Positions 1 to 8,511 of a stretch of DNA of 64,000 nt are shown here, one piece after another. Where the stretch lies: the NCBI RefSeq assembly GCF_042678145.1, contig NZ_JBHUDG010000002.1, positions 62,001-126,000 of the forward strand, written 5' to 3'. Position 1 is the first letter of the stretch; the number at the start of each line of letters is the position of its first letter. The notes beneath the pieces are model-generated. The model had not been told where the DNA came from. It made no database searches and saw only the letters and a program-made list of their open reading frames with translations. This DNA comes from Pseudopedobacter beijingensis. Lineage in GTDB: Bacteria; Bacteroidota; Bacteroidia; Sphingobacteriales; Sphingobacteriaceae. The position numbers were made by a program, and so were the translations under genes.

Positions 1-62
1 ATAGGTAAAATAACAAACCGGTCCTTGTTTTCTCTCAGTAATACTTCTTCTTGCTCTTGCAT
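1..62 (-). CDS. nrdB: Ribonucleoside-diphosphate reductase small subunit, N-terminal fragment
   Basis: Only the first 20 codons are inside the window; the gene runs off the left edge. From an ATG at 62 the minus strand reads M-Q-E-Q-E-E-V-L-L-R-E-N-K, then D-R-F-V-I-L-P. This resembles the start of Bacteroidota class Ia ribonucleotide reductase beta subunits, where a short acidic start leads into an L-x-E-N-K-x-R-F-V-x-x-P-I motif. The family enzyme carries the diiron-tyrosyl radical that serves the alpha subunit in making deoxyribonucleotides. The identification rests on this motif alone, because none of the iron ligands is in view. Nothing in the adjacent sequence ties it to the PUL that follows on the other strand. 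Confidence 0.6.
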   Translation of the reverse strand, partial: MQEQEEVLLRENKDRFVILP

Positions 63-548
63 GGTAGTTAATTAAAAAAATTATTGTTAAACGTCAGTGT
101 ATTACATCTGTCAGATGCGTTGTTGATTGCTTTTATTAAATGATAGTAGTTTCTTTATAACCAGGTCCGTGTTTTTATAGATGATGTAATATTAACGCTA
201 CTGAATATCGGCTGAATTTGGCTGGTTTTAAAGAACTCATATAAAAGTAAGGGTTATTTAATACACCCAAAAAAGTAGTTTTACACAAACATAAAAGTTA
301 TAAACAATGTGCCTTTTATGTTATTTTTGGTACGGAAGTAGATGGATTTAACCACTTTATTTGGTTTGTCTGCGAAAATACCTTCCTGCTAATTATAAAG
401 ATAATATATTGGAGTGTTTTGTAAACAATGGTCAGTCTAGTTGTAAAAAAAAAGCAGATATTGTCCTGACTAATTTGCACCTAATTTTTGAATTTTATTC
501 ATAAAGAGAGTTGTTTGCTTTTTTAGGTATTCAAGTAATCTGATTGTT
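63..548. other. Intergenic region between nrdB and the ECF sigma gene
   Basis: This is an AT-rich divergent spacer of 486 bases with no credible open reading frame. It must hold the promoters of nrdB (minus) and of the sigma operon (plus). On the minus strand, 286-293 reads TATGTTTG, which fits the Bacteroidota -7 consensus TAnnTTTG. No well-spaced TTG accompanies it, so it is only a weak candidate for nrdB. Confidence 0.5.
461..490 (+). promoter_or_regulatory. Candidate promoter of the ECF sigma/FecR operon
   Basis: TTG at 461-463 is followed after 18 bases by TAATTTTTG (482-490). This resembles the Bacteroidota housekeeping promoter (TTG, about 19 bases, TAnnTTTG) but has one extra base inside the -7 box. 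It would start transcription about 50 bases before the sigma start codon. The imperfect box makes this a weak call. Confidence 0.3.
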
Positions 549-1148
549 ATGATCCTAAACTCAGACATAAACCTTTTGGCGCAGTTAAAGCAGGGAGAAT
601 CTGCCGCTTTCGATGCCATGTTTAAGAAATACTATAAAGTACTCTGTGTGAATGCCCTTTTTTATCTGAAAAGTGAAGAGGATGCAGAAGACCTGGTACA
701 AACCTTTTTTATAGAGTTTGCAGAAAAACGACTGTATCTGAAATTGGAAGGTGAAATTAAAGGATATTTATTCAGGTCTATACAAAATAGATGTCTAAAC
801 CATATCAGGGCAAGCAATAATCTAAAGAGAAAGCAGGAAAGTATTGAGCTGAAGGAAGAAATTGCAGATGATAATGATGCAATGGAGTTAAGGGAAAATA
901 TGTATGTGCTGATGGAACAGGCCTTATGCGATATGCCTGCACAGCGCAGACAGGCGTTAACCATGGTTTATCTGGAAAATAAAAAGTATCAGGATGCGGC
1001 AGATAAAATGGGAATAAGTATAAACTCGTTAAAAACGCACCTGAAAATTGGACTGAAAAGTTTAAGAGAAAAAATAAAAAACAAAAAAGAATTCACCTGT
1101 ATTACAATTTTTATTGTATATATAATAAAGTACATCTACAATATATAA
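549..1148 (+). CDS. ECF RNA polymerase sigma factor, FecI-like (PUL1)
   Basis: This 199-residue protein has the two-domain layout of extracytoplasmic-function sigma factors. Region 2 lies at about residues 22-90 (motifs FDAMFKKYY, EDAEDLVQTFF, GYLFRSIQNRCLNHIR). Region 4 lies at about 122-175 (LCDMPAQRRQALTMVYLE and a helix-turn-helix at DAADKMGISINSLKTHL). It should direct RNA polymerase to PUL promoters when released by its anti-sigma partner. That partner is the fecR-like gene starting 5 bases downstream. The protein ends in a strongly hydrophobic tail (TCITIFIVYIIKYIYNI) beyond region 4, which may touch the membrane. The ATG is the first in frame. The SusC at 10152, which has an STN domain, is the likely upstream signal source; that link is inferred from synteny. 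Confidence 0.9.
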   Translation: MILNSDINLLAQLKQGESAAFDAMFKKYYKVLCVNALFYLKSEEDAEDLVQTFFIEFAEKRLYLKLEGEIKGYLFRSIQNRCLNHIRASNNLKRKQESIELKEEIADDNDAMELRENMYVLMEQALCDMPAQRRQALTMVYLENKKYQDAADKMGISINSLKTHLKIGLKSLREKIKNKKEFTCITIFIVYIIKYIYNI

Positions 1149-1153
1149 CATCT

Positions 1154-2287
1154 ATGTCGTCCGATCATGATATTATCAGACAGCTGTTTTCAGAGAAACT
1201 TGTAGGAATGATTTCCTATGAAGACGATGTCCTTTTGCAGCAAATAATCGGCAAAACGGCAGACAACAGGGCGTTTTATGAATCGCTTTTGAAAGAAAGG
1301 GAGGCATTGGGTGTAGATACCTTTGTAGAAAATCTGGATACCGAAAAAAAACTTATAGAAATAAAGAAATCTATCAATAGCAGAAAAAAAATACGCTATA
1401 ACTGGATGTACGCTGCTGCAGCAATAATTATATTTTTGGGGTTTGGTGTCAGGTATTGGCTGCAAAAAGCTGAGCAGGAGTCTGTGCTTACCGAACAGGT
1501 ATTTGCACTAAATAACCATAATGAGGTAAAACTTTTTGTAGAAGGAGGAGAGTCCATTACATTAAATGGTAACACCGATAGTATTATTAATATAGGCGAT
1601 TTAAAACTAAATGCCTCAGGAAATGCGATCAAATCTATAGAGGGTACATCTTCTTCTAAAATTAATACCCTGGTGGTACCTGCCAAATTAGATTATGAAA
1701 TAACCCTGGCTGATGGTACCAAAGTATTTTTGAACTCAACTTCAACATTTCGTTTCCCCACAAAATTTTCCGGAGATACCAGAGAGGTGTATTTAGAAGG
1801 AGAAGGTTTTTTTGAAGTAGCAAAAAATAAAGACAAACCTTTTATTGTACATACTAAAGATGCTGCCGTTAAAGTATTGGGAACCAGTTTTAATGTCAAT
1901 ACCTATGGCGCAGACATGAAAACCTCACTTGTGGAAGGTTCGGTGTTGTTAACCGCAAAACATCAGCAACAATCGTTAAAACTAACACCGGGTATACAGG
2001 CGAATTACAATCTGAATACCGGATTTAAAACCCATTCTTTTGATGCAGAAGAAGTACTGTCATGGCGGGAAGGCATCTATTATTTCCATAATTTACGGAT
2101 AAAAGACCTGGCTCCTTTAATCAGCAGGTGGTTTGACATGTCCCTGGATTTTCAATCCAATAAATATAATGATTTAGCCATTTCCGGTTTAATAGAAAAG
2201 GGACAATTACAGGCCTTTCTGAAAGATCTGGAAGCTTCTGCTGATATTAATTATGAAGTATCGGGTAAAGAAATCCGGTTTAAATAA
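1154..2287 (+). CDS. FecR-family anti-sigma factor (PUL1)
   Basis: This 377-residue single-pass inner-membrane protein has an N-terminal cytoplasmic sigma-binding part (1-80) and one membrane helix at about 84-103 (MYAAAAIIIFLGFGVRYWL). The periplasmic FecR domain lies at about 175-270, with typical motifs LADGTKVFLNSTSTFRFP, VYLEGEGFFEVAKNKDKPF and VKVLGTSFNV. A DUF4974-like C-terminal domain occupies about 308-376 and ends in the family pattern of a short strand closing on EIRFK. In this family the C-terminal part contacts the STN domain of a TonB-dependent receptor and controls the ECF factor. It is co-transcribed with the sigma gene 5 bases upstream. The nearest SusC is 8 kb downstream, beyond a minus-strand gene, so the receptor pairing is inferred. 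Confidence 0.93.
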   Translation: MSSDHDIIRQLFSEKLVGMISYEDDVLLQQIIGKTADNRAFYESLLKEREALGVDTFVENLDTEKKLIEIKKSINSRKKIRYNWMYAAAAIIIFLGFGVRYWLQKAEQESVLTEQVFALNNHNEVKLFVEGGESITLNGNTDSIINIGDLKLNASGNAIKSIEGTSSSKINTLVVPAKLDYEITLADGTKVFLNSTSTFRFPTKFSGDTREVYLEGEGFFEVAKNKDKPFIVHTKDAAVKVLGTSFNVNTYGADMKTSLVEGSVLLTAKHQQQSLKLTPGIQANYNLNTGFKTHSFDAEEVLSWREGIYYFHNLRIKDLAPLISRWFDMSLDFQSNKYNDLAISGLIEKGQLQAFLKDLEASADINYEVSGKEIRFK

Positions 2288-2303
2288 GCACCTGTAGTTA
2301 AGT

Positions 2304-3215
2304 TCAATTAAATAATATCTTCCCTTTACCGGAAGGAGGCGACATACCACTGCTATTGTTGTTCCTCTTTTTACTTTCTTTCAGTTGCAGGCGTTCCAGT
2401 TCACGTAAGATATCTCCGCCCAGATAGCCTGGAAGAGGTAGTCTGTAAGATTTTGTTTCTTTATTTTCTTTACCGTCTGCTGTTTCAGGAGCATGAAAAG
2501 CCGCAATGATGGCTGCCGGAAAGAAACTTTTATCGTTAAGAACAATACCATTGTGGCGGATACCGTCAGGGGCATAAAATACAACAGAAAGTGCCACCAG
2601 CACTATGCTGCCATTTTCTGCACTTTCGGGGGTAATCCACTCCATTTGTTCCAGACTTTTACCTTTTGTTACTTCTATCTCGTGATGTCCCAGTAGCTGA
2701 TGGTATTGCTGTTTAAAATCTACCGATATTACCGTAAAACGAAGTGAGCAGCCCTGAGCATTATCCAGCCAGCACAATTCGCTGCTGTCCATGGCAGGTG
2801 GCATCACTTTTACCGAACCATCATTGTTGATGACAATATCTGGTGTTATCAGCAGTGTTTCATCCAGAGGAGAATTTTTGTTAAACTGAAAACCTATTAA
2901 AGCAGAAAGATCTCCCTGATGTAGGTCACGATGCCCACGGGTAGCACCATCTCCATTCCTGATAGCGTTTAATACCGTATTGTTCAAACGGTTAATCATG
3001 CCACCATCAGCATAGTGTGATAAGCCTGCAAACATTTGTCGCAATACTTTAGCAGTACTGCTTGCTAGCCCAAATTCCAGCGCACTTTCTTTGGTCGCTG
3101 CTGTTTGGCGTACTTTTCCGGGTCTGCTTTGGATAATATTGGTGTCACCCACTTTTCGGTACACCATATTTCCTATTCTACCACGGATAAACCCTTTTTT
3201 GTCAATAATAGCCAT
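2304..3215 (-). CDS. Conserved hypothetical protein, possibly DUF6266-like
   Basis: This 303-residue protein has no signal peptide or membrane segment. Its N-terminus (IDKKGFIRGRIGNMVYRKVG, followed by SRPGKV) recalls the small Bacteroidota family annotated DUF6266, which starts with a similar glycine-rich G-x-x-GN-hydrophobic pattern. The rest is predicted mixed beta sheet and ends in a charged, Ser/Gly/Pro-rich tail. I do not recognise a catalytic motif. It is oriented against the flanking PUL genes and converges on fecR with only 16 bases between, so it interrupts the locus rather than belonging to it. It has an unusually strong Shine-Dalgarno sequence, described separately. Function unknown. 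Confidence 0.75.
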   Translation of the reverse strand: MAIIDKKGFIRGRIGNMVYRKVGDTNIIQSRPGKVRQTAATKESALEFGLASSTAKVLRQMFAGLSHYADGGMINRLNNTVLNAIRNGDGATRGHRDLHQGDLSALIGFQFNKNSPLDETLLITPDIVINNDGSVKVMPPAMDSSELCWLDNAQGCSLRFTVISVDFKQQYHQLLGHHEIEVTKGKSLEQMEWITPESAENGSIVLVALSVVFYAPDGIRHNGIVLNDKSFFPAAIIAAFHAPETADGKENKETKSYRLPLPGYLGGDILRELERLQLKESKKRNNNSSGMSPPSGKGKILFN

Positions 3216-3698
3216 CTGTAAACCTCCTTTTTATGTTGGTATAAGTCTGCTTTAATAAAGATAGGAGATAATTGGCAGAAAGACAAAGGATTAGCTGTAA
3301 ATAAAAATGAAATAAAGCTAAAGACAATCAATAGTAAATCCATGTTTTTATTGAAAAAGGTGGACTTACTCTGGTATAACTTTGTATTTACATCAGATAT
3401 ATAGATATACTGTTTACAATCTGTTTCTAACAAGTCTCCTGTCTTTTTCAGGCGATGGCAGGAGTAAAGATTGGGCCATATAAGCTATCTTTTTTTTTCT
3501 TCCTGTATAGATCTTCTGGTTTCTGATGAAAAATAATTGGAGAAATTTTAAAAATCGTTCACCCGAAAGGTTTTGTCCGGTGTAATTAAGGAAACCAATT
3601 GCCTGAATTCCCTGAGATGGCATGTGCTATAGATTGATTATGAAGGGTCTATTGGTTGGAGATGTTTATAGAAAACAAAAACAACAAAAAAATAGAAT
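3216..3698. other. Divergent intergenic region with candidate promoter and long leader
   Basis: This is 483 bases without a credible gene. On the plus strand, TAACTTTG at 3377-3384 fits the Bacteroidota -7 box. A TTG at 3351-3353 sits 23 bases upstream, which is slightly long spacing. Transcription from there would give a leader of about 310 bases before the start codon at 3699. The leader contains CTCCTG and CAGGAG arms near 3433-3471 that could pair. The minus-strand gene at 2304 begins at the left edge. No other feature is seen. Confidence 0.4.
3222..3229 (-). promoter_or_regulatory. Strong Shine-Dalgarno sequence of the 2304-3215 gene
   Basis: On the minus strand AAGGAGGT stands 6 bases before the ATG at 3215. 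It is a perfect anti-SD match. Most genes in this window have only A-rich upstream sequence, as is usual in Bacteroidota, so this site is exceptional here and fixes the start codon. Confidence 0.75.
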
Positions 3699-4457
3699 AT
3701 GAAAAAAGCGTTTCTCTTTATTGCCTTGATTTATTCAAGCTACAGTTACGGGCAGATTTTTAAACAGGACTTTAATGAGTCAGTAAATAAGCGAACTTAC
3801 ATTGGAAGTGGTGCAAACCAATTTGATGTGATTACGGATTTTAGAAATTCAAAAAGTACTATTGAAACCGAAAACGGGAATAAGTTTTTACGTTTTGATA
3901 AGATAGGTTCTTCATCGGTAATTATATCCAAAAGCACACCTTTAACAGGTGGTGCATCAAATAACCTGGCCTATGTGCAGTTTAAATTAAGGGTGTCTGG
4001 CCCGGATGTAGCCGAAACTCCTGAAAATAAATTGGCTATGTTTTATTTGGGTGCAGGTAATACGGATGCTTTTGAAACTAACAATACAGCAGGTGTACCT
4101 AATGATAATCTGTTTAGTGGTTTCGGACTTAGGGTTTTGAAGGGGGATAATGGAGAGTATAGGTTTTATATCAGTCCGGTAGAAAAAAATACTTTTGCTG
4201 GTTGGCAAACTATAACCTGTGTAGCTAACAGAACCGGAGAAGCAATTACTTTTAAAGCTCCTAATGGTAAAGATTACACGCTTCAAAATAATAAACAGGC
4301 TATCTGGGTGGGGGATGCATTACAGATTGGATCCGGATCTTTAAATGGCGGCCAAACTACATTTGATAAGTTTAAACTCAGGTTTACTCCAGATTACCCC
4401 AACTTGAAAATTGATATTGATGATTTGATTATAGGCAATTCAGTATCAGTAAAATAG
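3699..4457 (+). CDS. Secreted protein consisting only of the repeated N-terminal module
   Basis: This 252-residue protein has an N-terminal signal peptide (MKKAFLFIALIYSSYSYG, cleavage before QIF). The rest is one beta-rich module of about 230 residues with no T9SS tail. The same module opens the next two proteins (4638 and 6011) and the GH32 protein at 21027. Shared landmarks are G/AQ-I/L-F-x-Q-x-F at the mature start, a middle FLRFDKIGSSS, a central FYLG or similar, and a C-terminal IDIDD. The mature start and the IDIDD ending resemble secreted beta-sandwich carbohydrate-binding domains, but I cannot assign a known CBM family. A role in binding glycan outside the cell is inferred from its attachment to enzymes elsewhere in the locus. 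Confidence 0.8.
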   Translation: MKKAFLFIALIYSSYSYGQIFKQDFNESVNKRTYIGSGANQFDVITDFRNSKSTIETENGNKFLRFDKIGSSSVIISKSTPLTGGASNNLAYVQFKLRVSGPDVAETPENKLAMFYLGAGNTDAFETNNTAGVPNDNLFSGFGLRVLKGDNGEYRFYISPVEKNTFAGWQTITCVANRTGEAITFKAPNGKDYTLQNNKQAIWVGDALQIGSGSLNGGQTTFDKFKLRFTPDYPNLKIDIDDLIIGNSVSVK

Positions 4458-4465
4458 TATATAAG

Positions 4466-4600
4466 AGTTGTCCGGGAAGTAGGTGCGCATCTATACTGGA
4501 ATCAAATTGAGTGCAGGGCATTTTGCAGGAATGTTAATGTTATGTTTTAGAATGCTGAAATAAGTTGAGCATGATAAATCCTGAAACTTCCCGGACAACT
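4466..4600. mobile_element. MITE-like element with 15-bp perfect terminal inverted repeats
   Basis: The arms AGTTGTCCGGGAAGT (4466-4480) and ACTTCCCGGACAACT (4586-4600) are perfect inverted repeats enclosing 105 bases with no reading frame. The element sits between two co-directional paralogous genes, 9 bases after a stop codon. It is too long in the loop for an ordinary terminator. A miniature inverted-repeat element or REP-type unit is the best reading; no target-site duplication was identified. Confidence 0.5.
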
Positions 4601-4637
4601 TCATCATTCACAGTCATAAACCAATAAATAATAAATT

Positions 4638-5993
4638 ATGAAAAAACTTTTATTTACTCTTATGGTATTGAGTAGCTTAAATGGCTACGGACAAATTTTT
4701 GAACAGAATTTTGAGTCGAGTACCGACAAAACAGATTATGTAGGGAGTGGAACTGGGCAATTTGATTGGGTATCTAGTTTTAACAATGCGCCAAGTACAA
4801 TCGAAACTGAAAACAGTAGTAATTTTTTGAGATTCGATAAGATAGGGTCATCTTCAGGTGTTATTATCAGGAATACTGCATTTAGTAATACTTCCTCTGT
4901 GGCAGTGCTGAAATTCAAGTTGAGGATTACGGGATCAAATGTGACAACAGCTCAAAGCGATATACTTGGTTTTTATTTAGGAGACGTTACAACATCATTC
5001 CCAACAACTACTTTTGATGAAAATGACACAAGTGTTCCTGCAGCATCCAATGTATTTGGGAGTGTTAATTTAAGAGTTGTGAAATCTGATCCTAGTGGAA
5101 AGATTACCTATGATAGTAATAAAGAGGTGACAGGATACCAACCTAATACGAATTATATATTTGTTAGTGCTACCAACAGCTTTTATCCTGCTGCAGATTG
5201 GAATGAACTTATATTAATAGTCAATAGAACCTCTTCTGTTTTATCTTACAAAGGGCCTAATGGTACAAACTATAACCTGCCAGCAGGGAAGCAGGCAGTC
5301 TATATTAATACAACCCAGGCGACAGCAGCAGGATCTTTGAACGCAAATGCAGAACTAATCACATTCAATAAGTTTAAAATAAGAGCTTCTTCAAGCTTCC
5401 CTAACGGAACAATAGATATTGATGATATCAGTATGTATGGTGATGTGTCTGTATTACCCGTAACTTTTACTTCTTTTACTGTGCAACAATCAGGAAATAC
5501 TGCTGTGTTAAAATGGGCTACGGCAAGTGAGCAAGATAATTCCCGTTTTGAAGTATTGCGATCAACGGGAGAGAGCGATTTCAAGGTAATAGGAACTGTA
5601 AAAGGATTGGGAACTACTGCAAAGGAATCTAATTATACTTTTACTGATTTTAATCCGGAAATGGGGAATAATTATTACAAAATCAGACAAATAGATTTAG
5701 ATGGTGAAATAACAGAATACCCTGTAACTGTCCGTGTTTTTGTTAAAAGTAATGATTATGGGCTACAGGTTATTTCAAACGAAGGGACTGGCTATATAAC
5801 AGTAAATATTGATAGTGAGGATAGTGGGATAGACGATTTAAGTATCGCTGATGTTAATGGAAGAATATTATACCGCAAACAGATAAAACTACAATCTGGA
5901 CAGAGCTCTATTCAGATTCCGGATAATTTCAGGTCAGGGGTGTATGTATTGAATCTGGCTGTTAAAAAACAGACTATCAAATTTGTTAAGTAG
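4638..5993 (+). CDS. Secreted protein: repeated N-terminal module plus T9SS type A sorting tail
   Basis: This 451-residue protein has a signal peptide (MKKLLFTLMVLSSLNGYG). The module shared with the 3699 gene covers about 19-270 and has many identical blocks, such as STIETEN and FLRFDKIGSSS. A fibronectin-like segment follows at about 275-375 (VLPVTFTSFTVQQSGNTAVL, then WATASEQDNSRFEVLRS), typical of the stalk before T9SS tails. The C-terminal sorting domain is at about 378-451 and ends with NGRILYRKQI, SGVYVLNLAVKKQ and a final lysine. It should be exported by the Sec system and then anchored or released by type IX secretion. There is no catalytic domain, so a surface glycan-binding role is inferred. 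It ends 17 bases before the next gene. Confidence 0.85.
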   Translation: MKKLLFTLMVLSSLNGYGQIFEQNFESSTDKTDYVGSGTGQFDWVSSFNNAPSTIETENSSNFLRFDKIGSSSGVIIRNTAFSNTSSVAVLKFKLRITGSNVTTAQSDILGFYLGDVTTSFPTTTFDENDTSVPAASNVFGSVNLRVVKSDPSGKITYDSNKEVTGYQPNTNYIFVSATNSFYPAADWNELILIVNRTSSVLSYKGPNGTNYNLPAGKQAVYINTTQATAAGSLNANAELITFNKFKIRASSSFPNGTIDIDDISMYGDVSVLPVTFTSFTVQQSGNTAVLKWATASEQDNSRFEVLRSTGESDFKVIGTVKGLGTTAKESNYTFTDFNPEMGNNYYKIRQIDLDGEITEYPVTVRVFVKSNDYGLQVISNEGTGYITVNIDSEDSGIDDLSIADVNGRILYRKQIKLQSGQSSIQIPDNFRSGVYVLNLAVKKQTIKFVK

Positions 5994-6010
5994 AAATTAA
6001 TTCGCCGATT

Positions 6011-8431
6011 ATGAAAACCAAGTTGATCATTACACTGCTTTTGTTAGTTGGTGAGTTGAGCTATGCACAATTATTTCAGCAGGACTTTAGTTCGTCTACA
6101 TCTGTAAATAGTTATGTGCATGCCACAAGTCCAACAGCAAATCAATTGAATAGCATTAGTAATTTCGGTAATGCTCCGTCTACAATTACCAATAATGCAT
6201 TGCGTTTTTCAAAAAAAGGGGCATCGTCTGCTTTTTTTGTTCGTACCACGCCCATGGCAGCCGTGGCTCCTGATTTTGTGAAATTTCAGTTTAAAATAAA
6301 AATATCGGAACCGGTTACTTTAGATAATTATACGAACTGTAATGCTGCTCTGTATCTTGGCGATGGAACTGATGTGGGTTTCTCTGATCCCACTCAGGTA
6401 ACTGCCCCTGTAGCGGCAAGTATTCATACCAAGCTGGATATTAAATTGGTAATAGCTGCAGGTTCTGCAAAATTTGCTGTGAACGGGAAGGAATATAGTG
6501 GAGAACAAATTATCACTTTATTTATTAACAATACGGGCGATACAATTCCAAAACATTATACGACACCAGGAGGATATAAAGCCACAGTGGCTAAGGATAA
6601 ATTTGATATTTGGATAGGGAATGATCTGGTCATTAATGAAGGGAGCGCAACTACAGCCACAGCGAATATTAACAAGTTTAAATTTATTTTACCTTCCTGT
6701 GCTCCGAATGCGATTATAGATATTGATAACATTGAAATCAGAGAAGATGCCGCCGAATCTTCTGCACTATGGCTGAGTACGGTAAAATATCAGGTTCCTT
6801 CTTCAGAAATATATTTGGGCAGCCCAAGTATCCTGAAACTTACTAATGGTGATATTTTGGTTACCCATGATTATTTTGGGGCAAAGGGATATCGGGATGC
6901 GCAGGGACGGTCTAACCGGACCAGTGTTTACAAATCTGCAGATAATGGGCAAACTTGGTCGCATCTGACTGATCTATCAGATGCTTATTGGGCAAATTTA
7001 TTTGAGCATAAAGGGGCGGTTTATCTTTTGGGAACAACTTCTGCCAATGGAAGTATAGCTATACGGAAAAGTACGGACGGGGGACTTACCTGGACTCAGC
7101 CAATAAGTGCTACTACGGGTTTGTTGTTTAATGAAGGAACTTCTGGTGCTGCACCAAGATATCATGGTGCACCTACACCTATTGCCAAAGCAGGAGGACG
7201 GTTATACAGGGCATTTGAGAATGTGGAAGATCTTACTGCCGCGGGATTTCGGGGCTACAGAACTTTTGTGATTTCTATTGATGAAAATGATGATCTGTTA
7301 GATGCTACAAAATGGACTAAAAGTAACGAGCTTACATTTAATGGCACATGGGATCCACCAGGTTCTGCGGGTACTACAGGTTGGATAGAAGGAAATGCTG
7401 TAGTGGGAACTGATGGCAATATTCTGAATATGCTACGCGTAAACTCTACTCCTTTTTTTGGCAGATCTGCCTTGCAGGCAGTTAGTAACAATGGGCAAAC
7501 AATAGGTTTTAACGCTTCTTCGGATTTTATAAATTTTCCGGGAGGCTCCTGTAAGTTTGTTGTCCGGAAAGATCCTGTAACCCATATTTATTGGGCTATG
7601 CTGAATGACAATACTAATGGGGTAGAGTCTAACCAGCGGAATGTACTGGCTCTTTATGCTTCTTCGGATTTAAGGAATTGGTATCATGCTAAACGATTGA
7701 TAGAGGATAATCAAGGCTATACTGCCACAGAATCTATTGCATTAACTGGTTTTCAGTACCCCGATTGGCAGTTTGATGGTAATGATATTATTTATCTGTC
7801 GAGAACAGCTTACGGAGACGGAGTTCCAAGGGCGCATGACTCAAATTATATCACTTTCGGAAGAGTAGAAAACTATATGGATTACATACCTGATATACTT
7901 TTGGAGACATTGCCTTTGAAAGGACTGGAGTTTTCGGGTAAAAGATCTCAGAATATCATAGAATTAAAATGGAAGAATAATTTAAAACAGGTAAGTTCCT
8001 TTAATGTGTATAAGCTGGATCAGAACCAGTCCTTTAAACTTTTGAAAACAATAGAAGCAGGTGCAGAGGAGGATTATAGGTTTATTGATTATTATCCAAT
8101 AGCTGATACCAATATCTATAAACTGGGATCTATAGATAAAAACGGTAAACTAACTGAAGAAATAACCAGTGTTGATTTTAGAAAAAGTCCGGTTGGTTTA
8201 AGGGCCGTAAAATTGACAGATGGGAAAACAATTAGTGTGTTTATGGATGCCAGCGAAGCTTATAGCGGAACACTGATGGTTTCTGATATGCAAGGAAGGT
8301 TGCTCTATAAAAAACAAATGAATATACAGCAGGGATCTAACACTTTAGATGTTTCTGCTTTTCCTGTAAACAGTTTGTTATTAGTAACCTGGATAGGGCA
8401 AGAAGGAAGAAAAAGTATTATATTACCATGA
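6011..8431 (+). CDS. Secreted BNR/Asp-box beta-propeller protein with N-terminal module and T9SS tail
   Basis: This 806-residue protein has a signal peptide (MKTKLIITLLLLVGELSYA) and the locus-specific module at about 20-245. A BNR propeller follows at about 252-630, then a fibronectin-like stalk and a T9SS-type tail (about 725-806, with MQGRLLYKKQM). The propeller has two clear Asp boxes (SADNGQTW, STDGGLTW). It also has conserved blocks YLGSPSILKL, RYHGAPTP, GWIEGNAV, FQYPDWQFDG and LSRTAYGDG. It is close to the protein encoded next, so this is a tandem duplication of the propeller. Databases would call it a sialidase-like exoenzyme. The F/YRIP motif of true sialidases is absent, so the substrate is open. 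It shares an operon with the genes before it. Confidence 0.85.
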   Translation: MKTKLIITLLLLVGELSYAQLFQQDFSSSTSVNSYVHATSPTANQLNSISNFGNAPSTITNNALRFSKKGASSAFFVRTTPMAAVAPDFVKFQFKIKISEPVTLDNYTNCNAALYLGDGTDVGFSDPTQVTAPVAASIHTKLDIKLVIAAGSAKFAVNGKEYSGEQIITLFINNTGDTIPKHYTTPGGYKATVAKDKFDIWIGNDLVINEGSATTATANINKFKFILPSCAPNAIIDIDNIEIREDAAESSALWLSTVKYQVPSSEIYLGSPSILKLTNGDILVTHDYFGAKGYRDAQGRSNRTSVYKSADNGQTWSHLTDLSDAYWANLFEHKGAVYLLGTTSANGSIAIRKSTDGGLTWTQPISATTGLLFNEGTSGAAPRYHGAPTPIAKAGGRLYRAFENVEDLTAAGFRGYRTFVISIDENDDLLDATKWTKSNELTFNGTWDPPGSAGTTGWIEGNAVVGTDGNILNMLRVNSTPFFGRSALQAVSNNGQTIGFNASSDFINFPGGSCKFVVRKDPVTHIYWAMLNDNTNGVESNQRNVLALYASSDLRNWYHAKRLIEDNQGYTATESIALTGFQYPDWQFDGNDIIYLSRTAYGDGVPRAHDSNYITFGRVENYMDYIPDILLETLPLKGLEFSGKRSQNIIELKWKNNLKQVSSFNVYKLDQNQSFKLLKTIEAGAEEDYRFIDYYPIADTNIYKLGSIDKNGKLTEEITSVDFRKSPVGLRAVKLTDGKTISVFMDASEAYSGTLMVSDMQGRLLYKKQMNIQQGSNTLDVSAFPVNSLLLVTWIGQEGRKSIILP

Positions 8432-8450
8432 TAAATTAAAAGACATTCTT

Positions 8451-8484
8451 CACCCGATTGCCATCATCGGGTGTTGTTTGTTTT
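8451..8484 (+). terminator. Rho-independent terminator or attenuator hairpin
   Basis: The arms CACCCGAT (8451-8458) and ATCGGGTG (8466-8473) pair perfectly around a 7-base loop and are followed by TTGTTTGTTTT. It lies between the 806-residue BNR gene and the next BNR gene, so it should end or attenuate the first transcript. A longer reading of the next gene would begin inside this hairpin, which supports the later start at 8512. Confidence 0.7.
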
Positions 8485-8511
8485 AAAAGATACACACCAT
8501 TAAATTTTATT

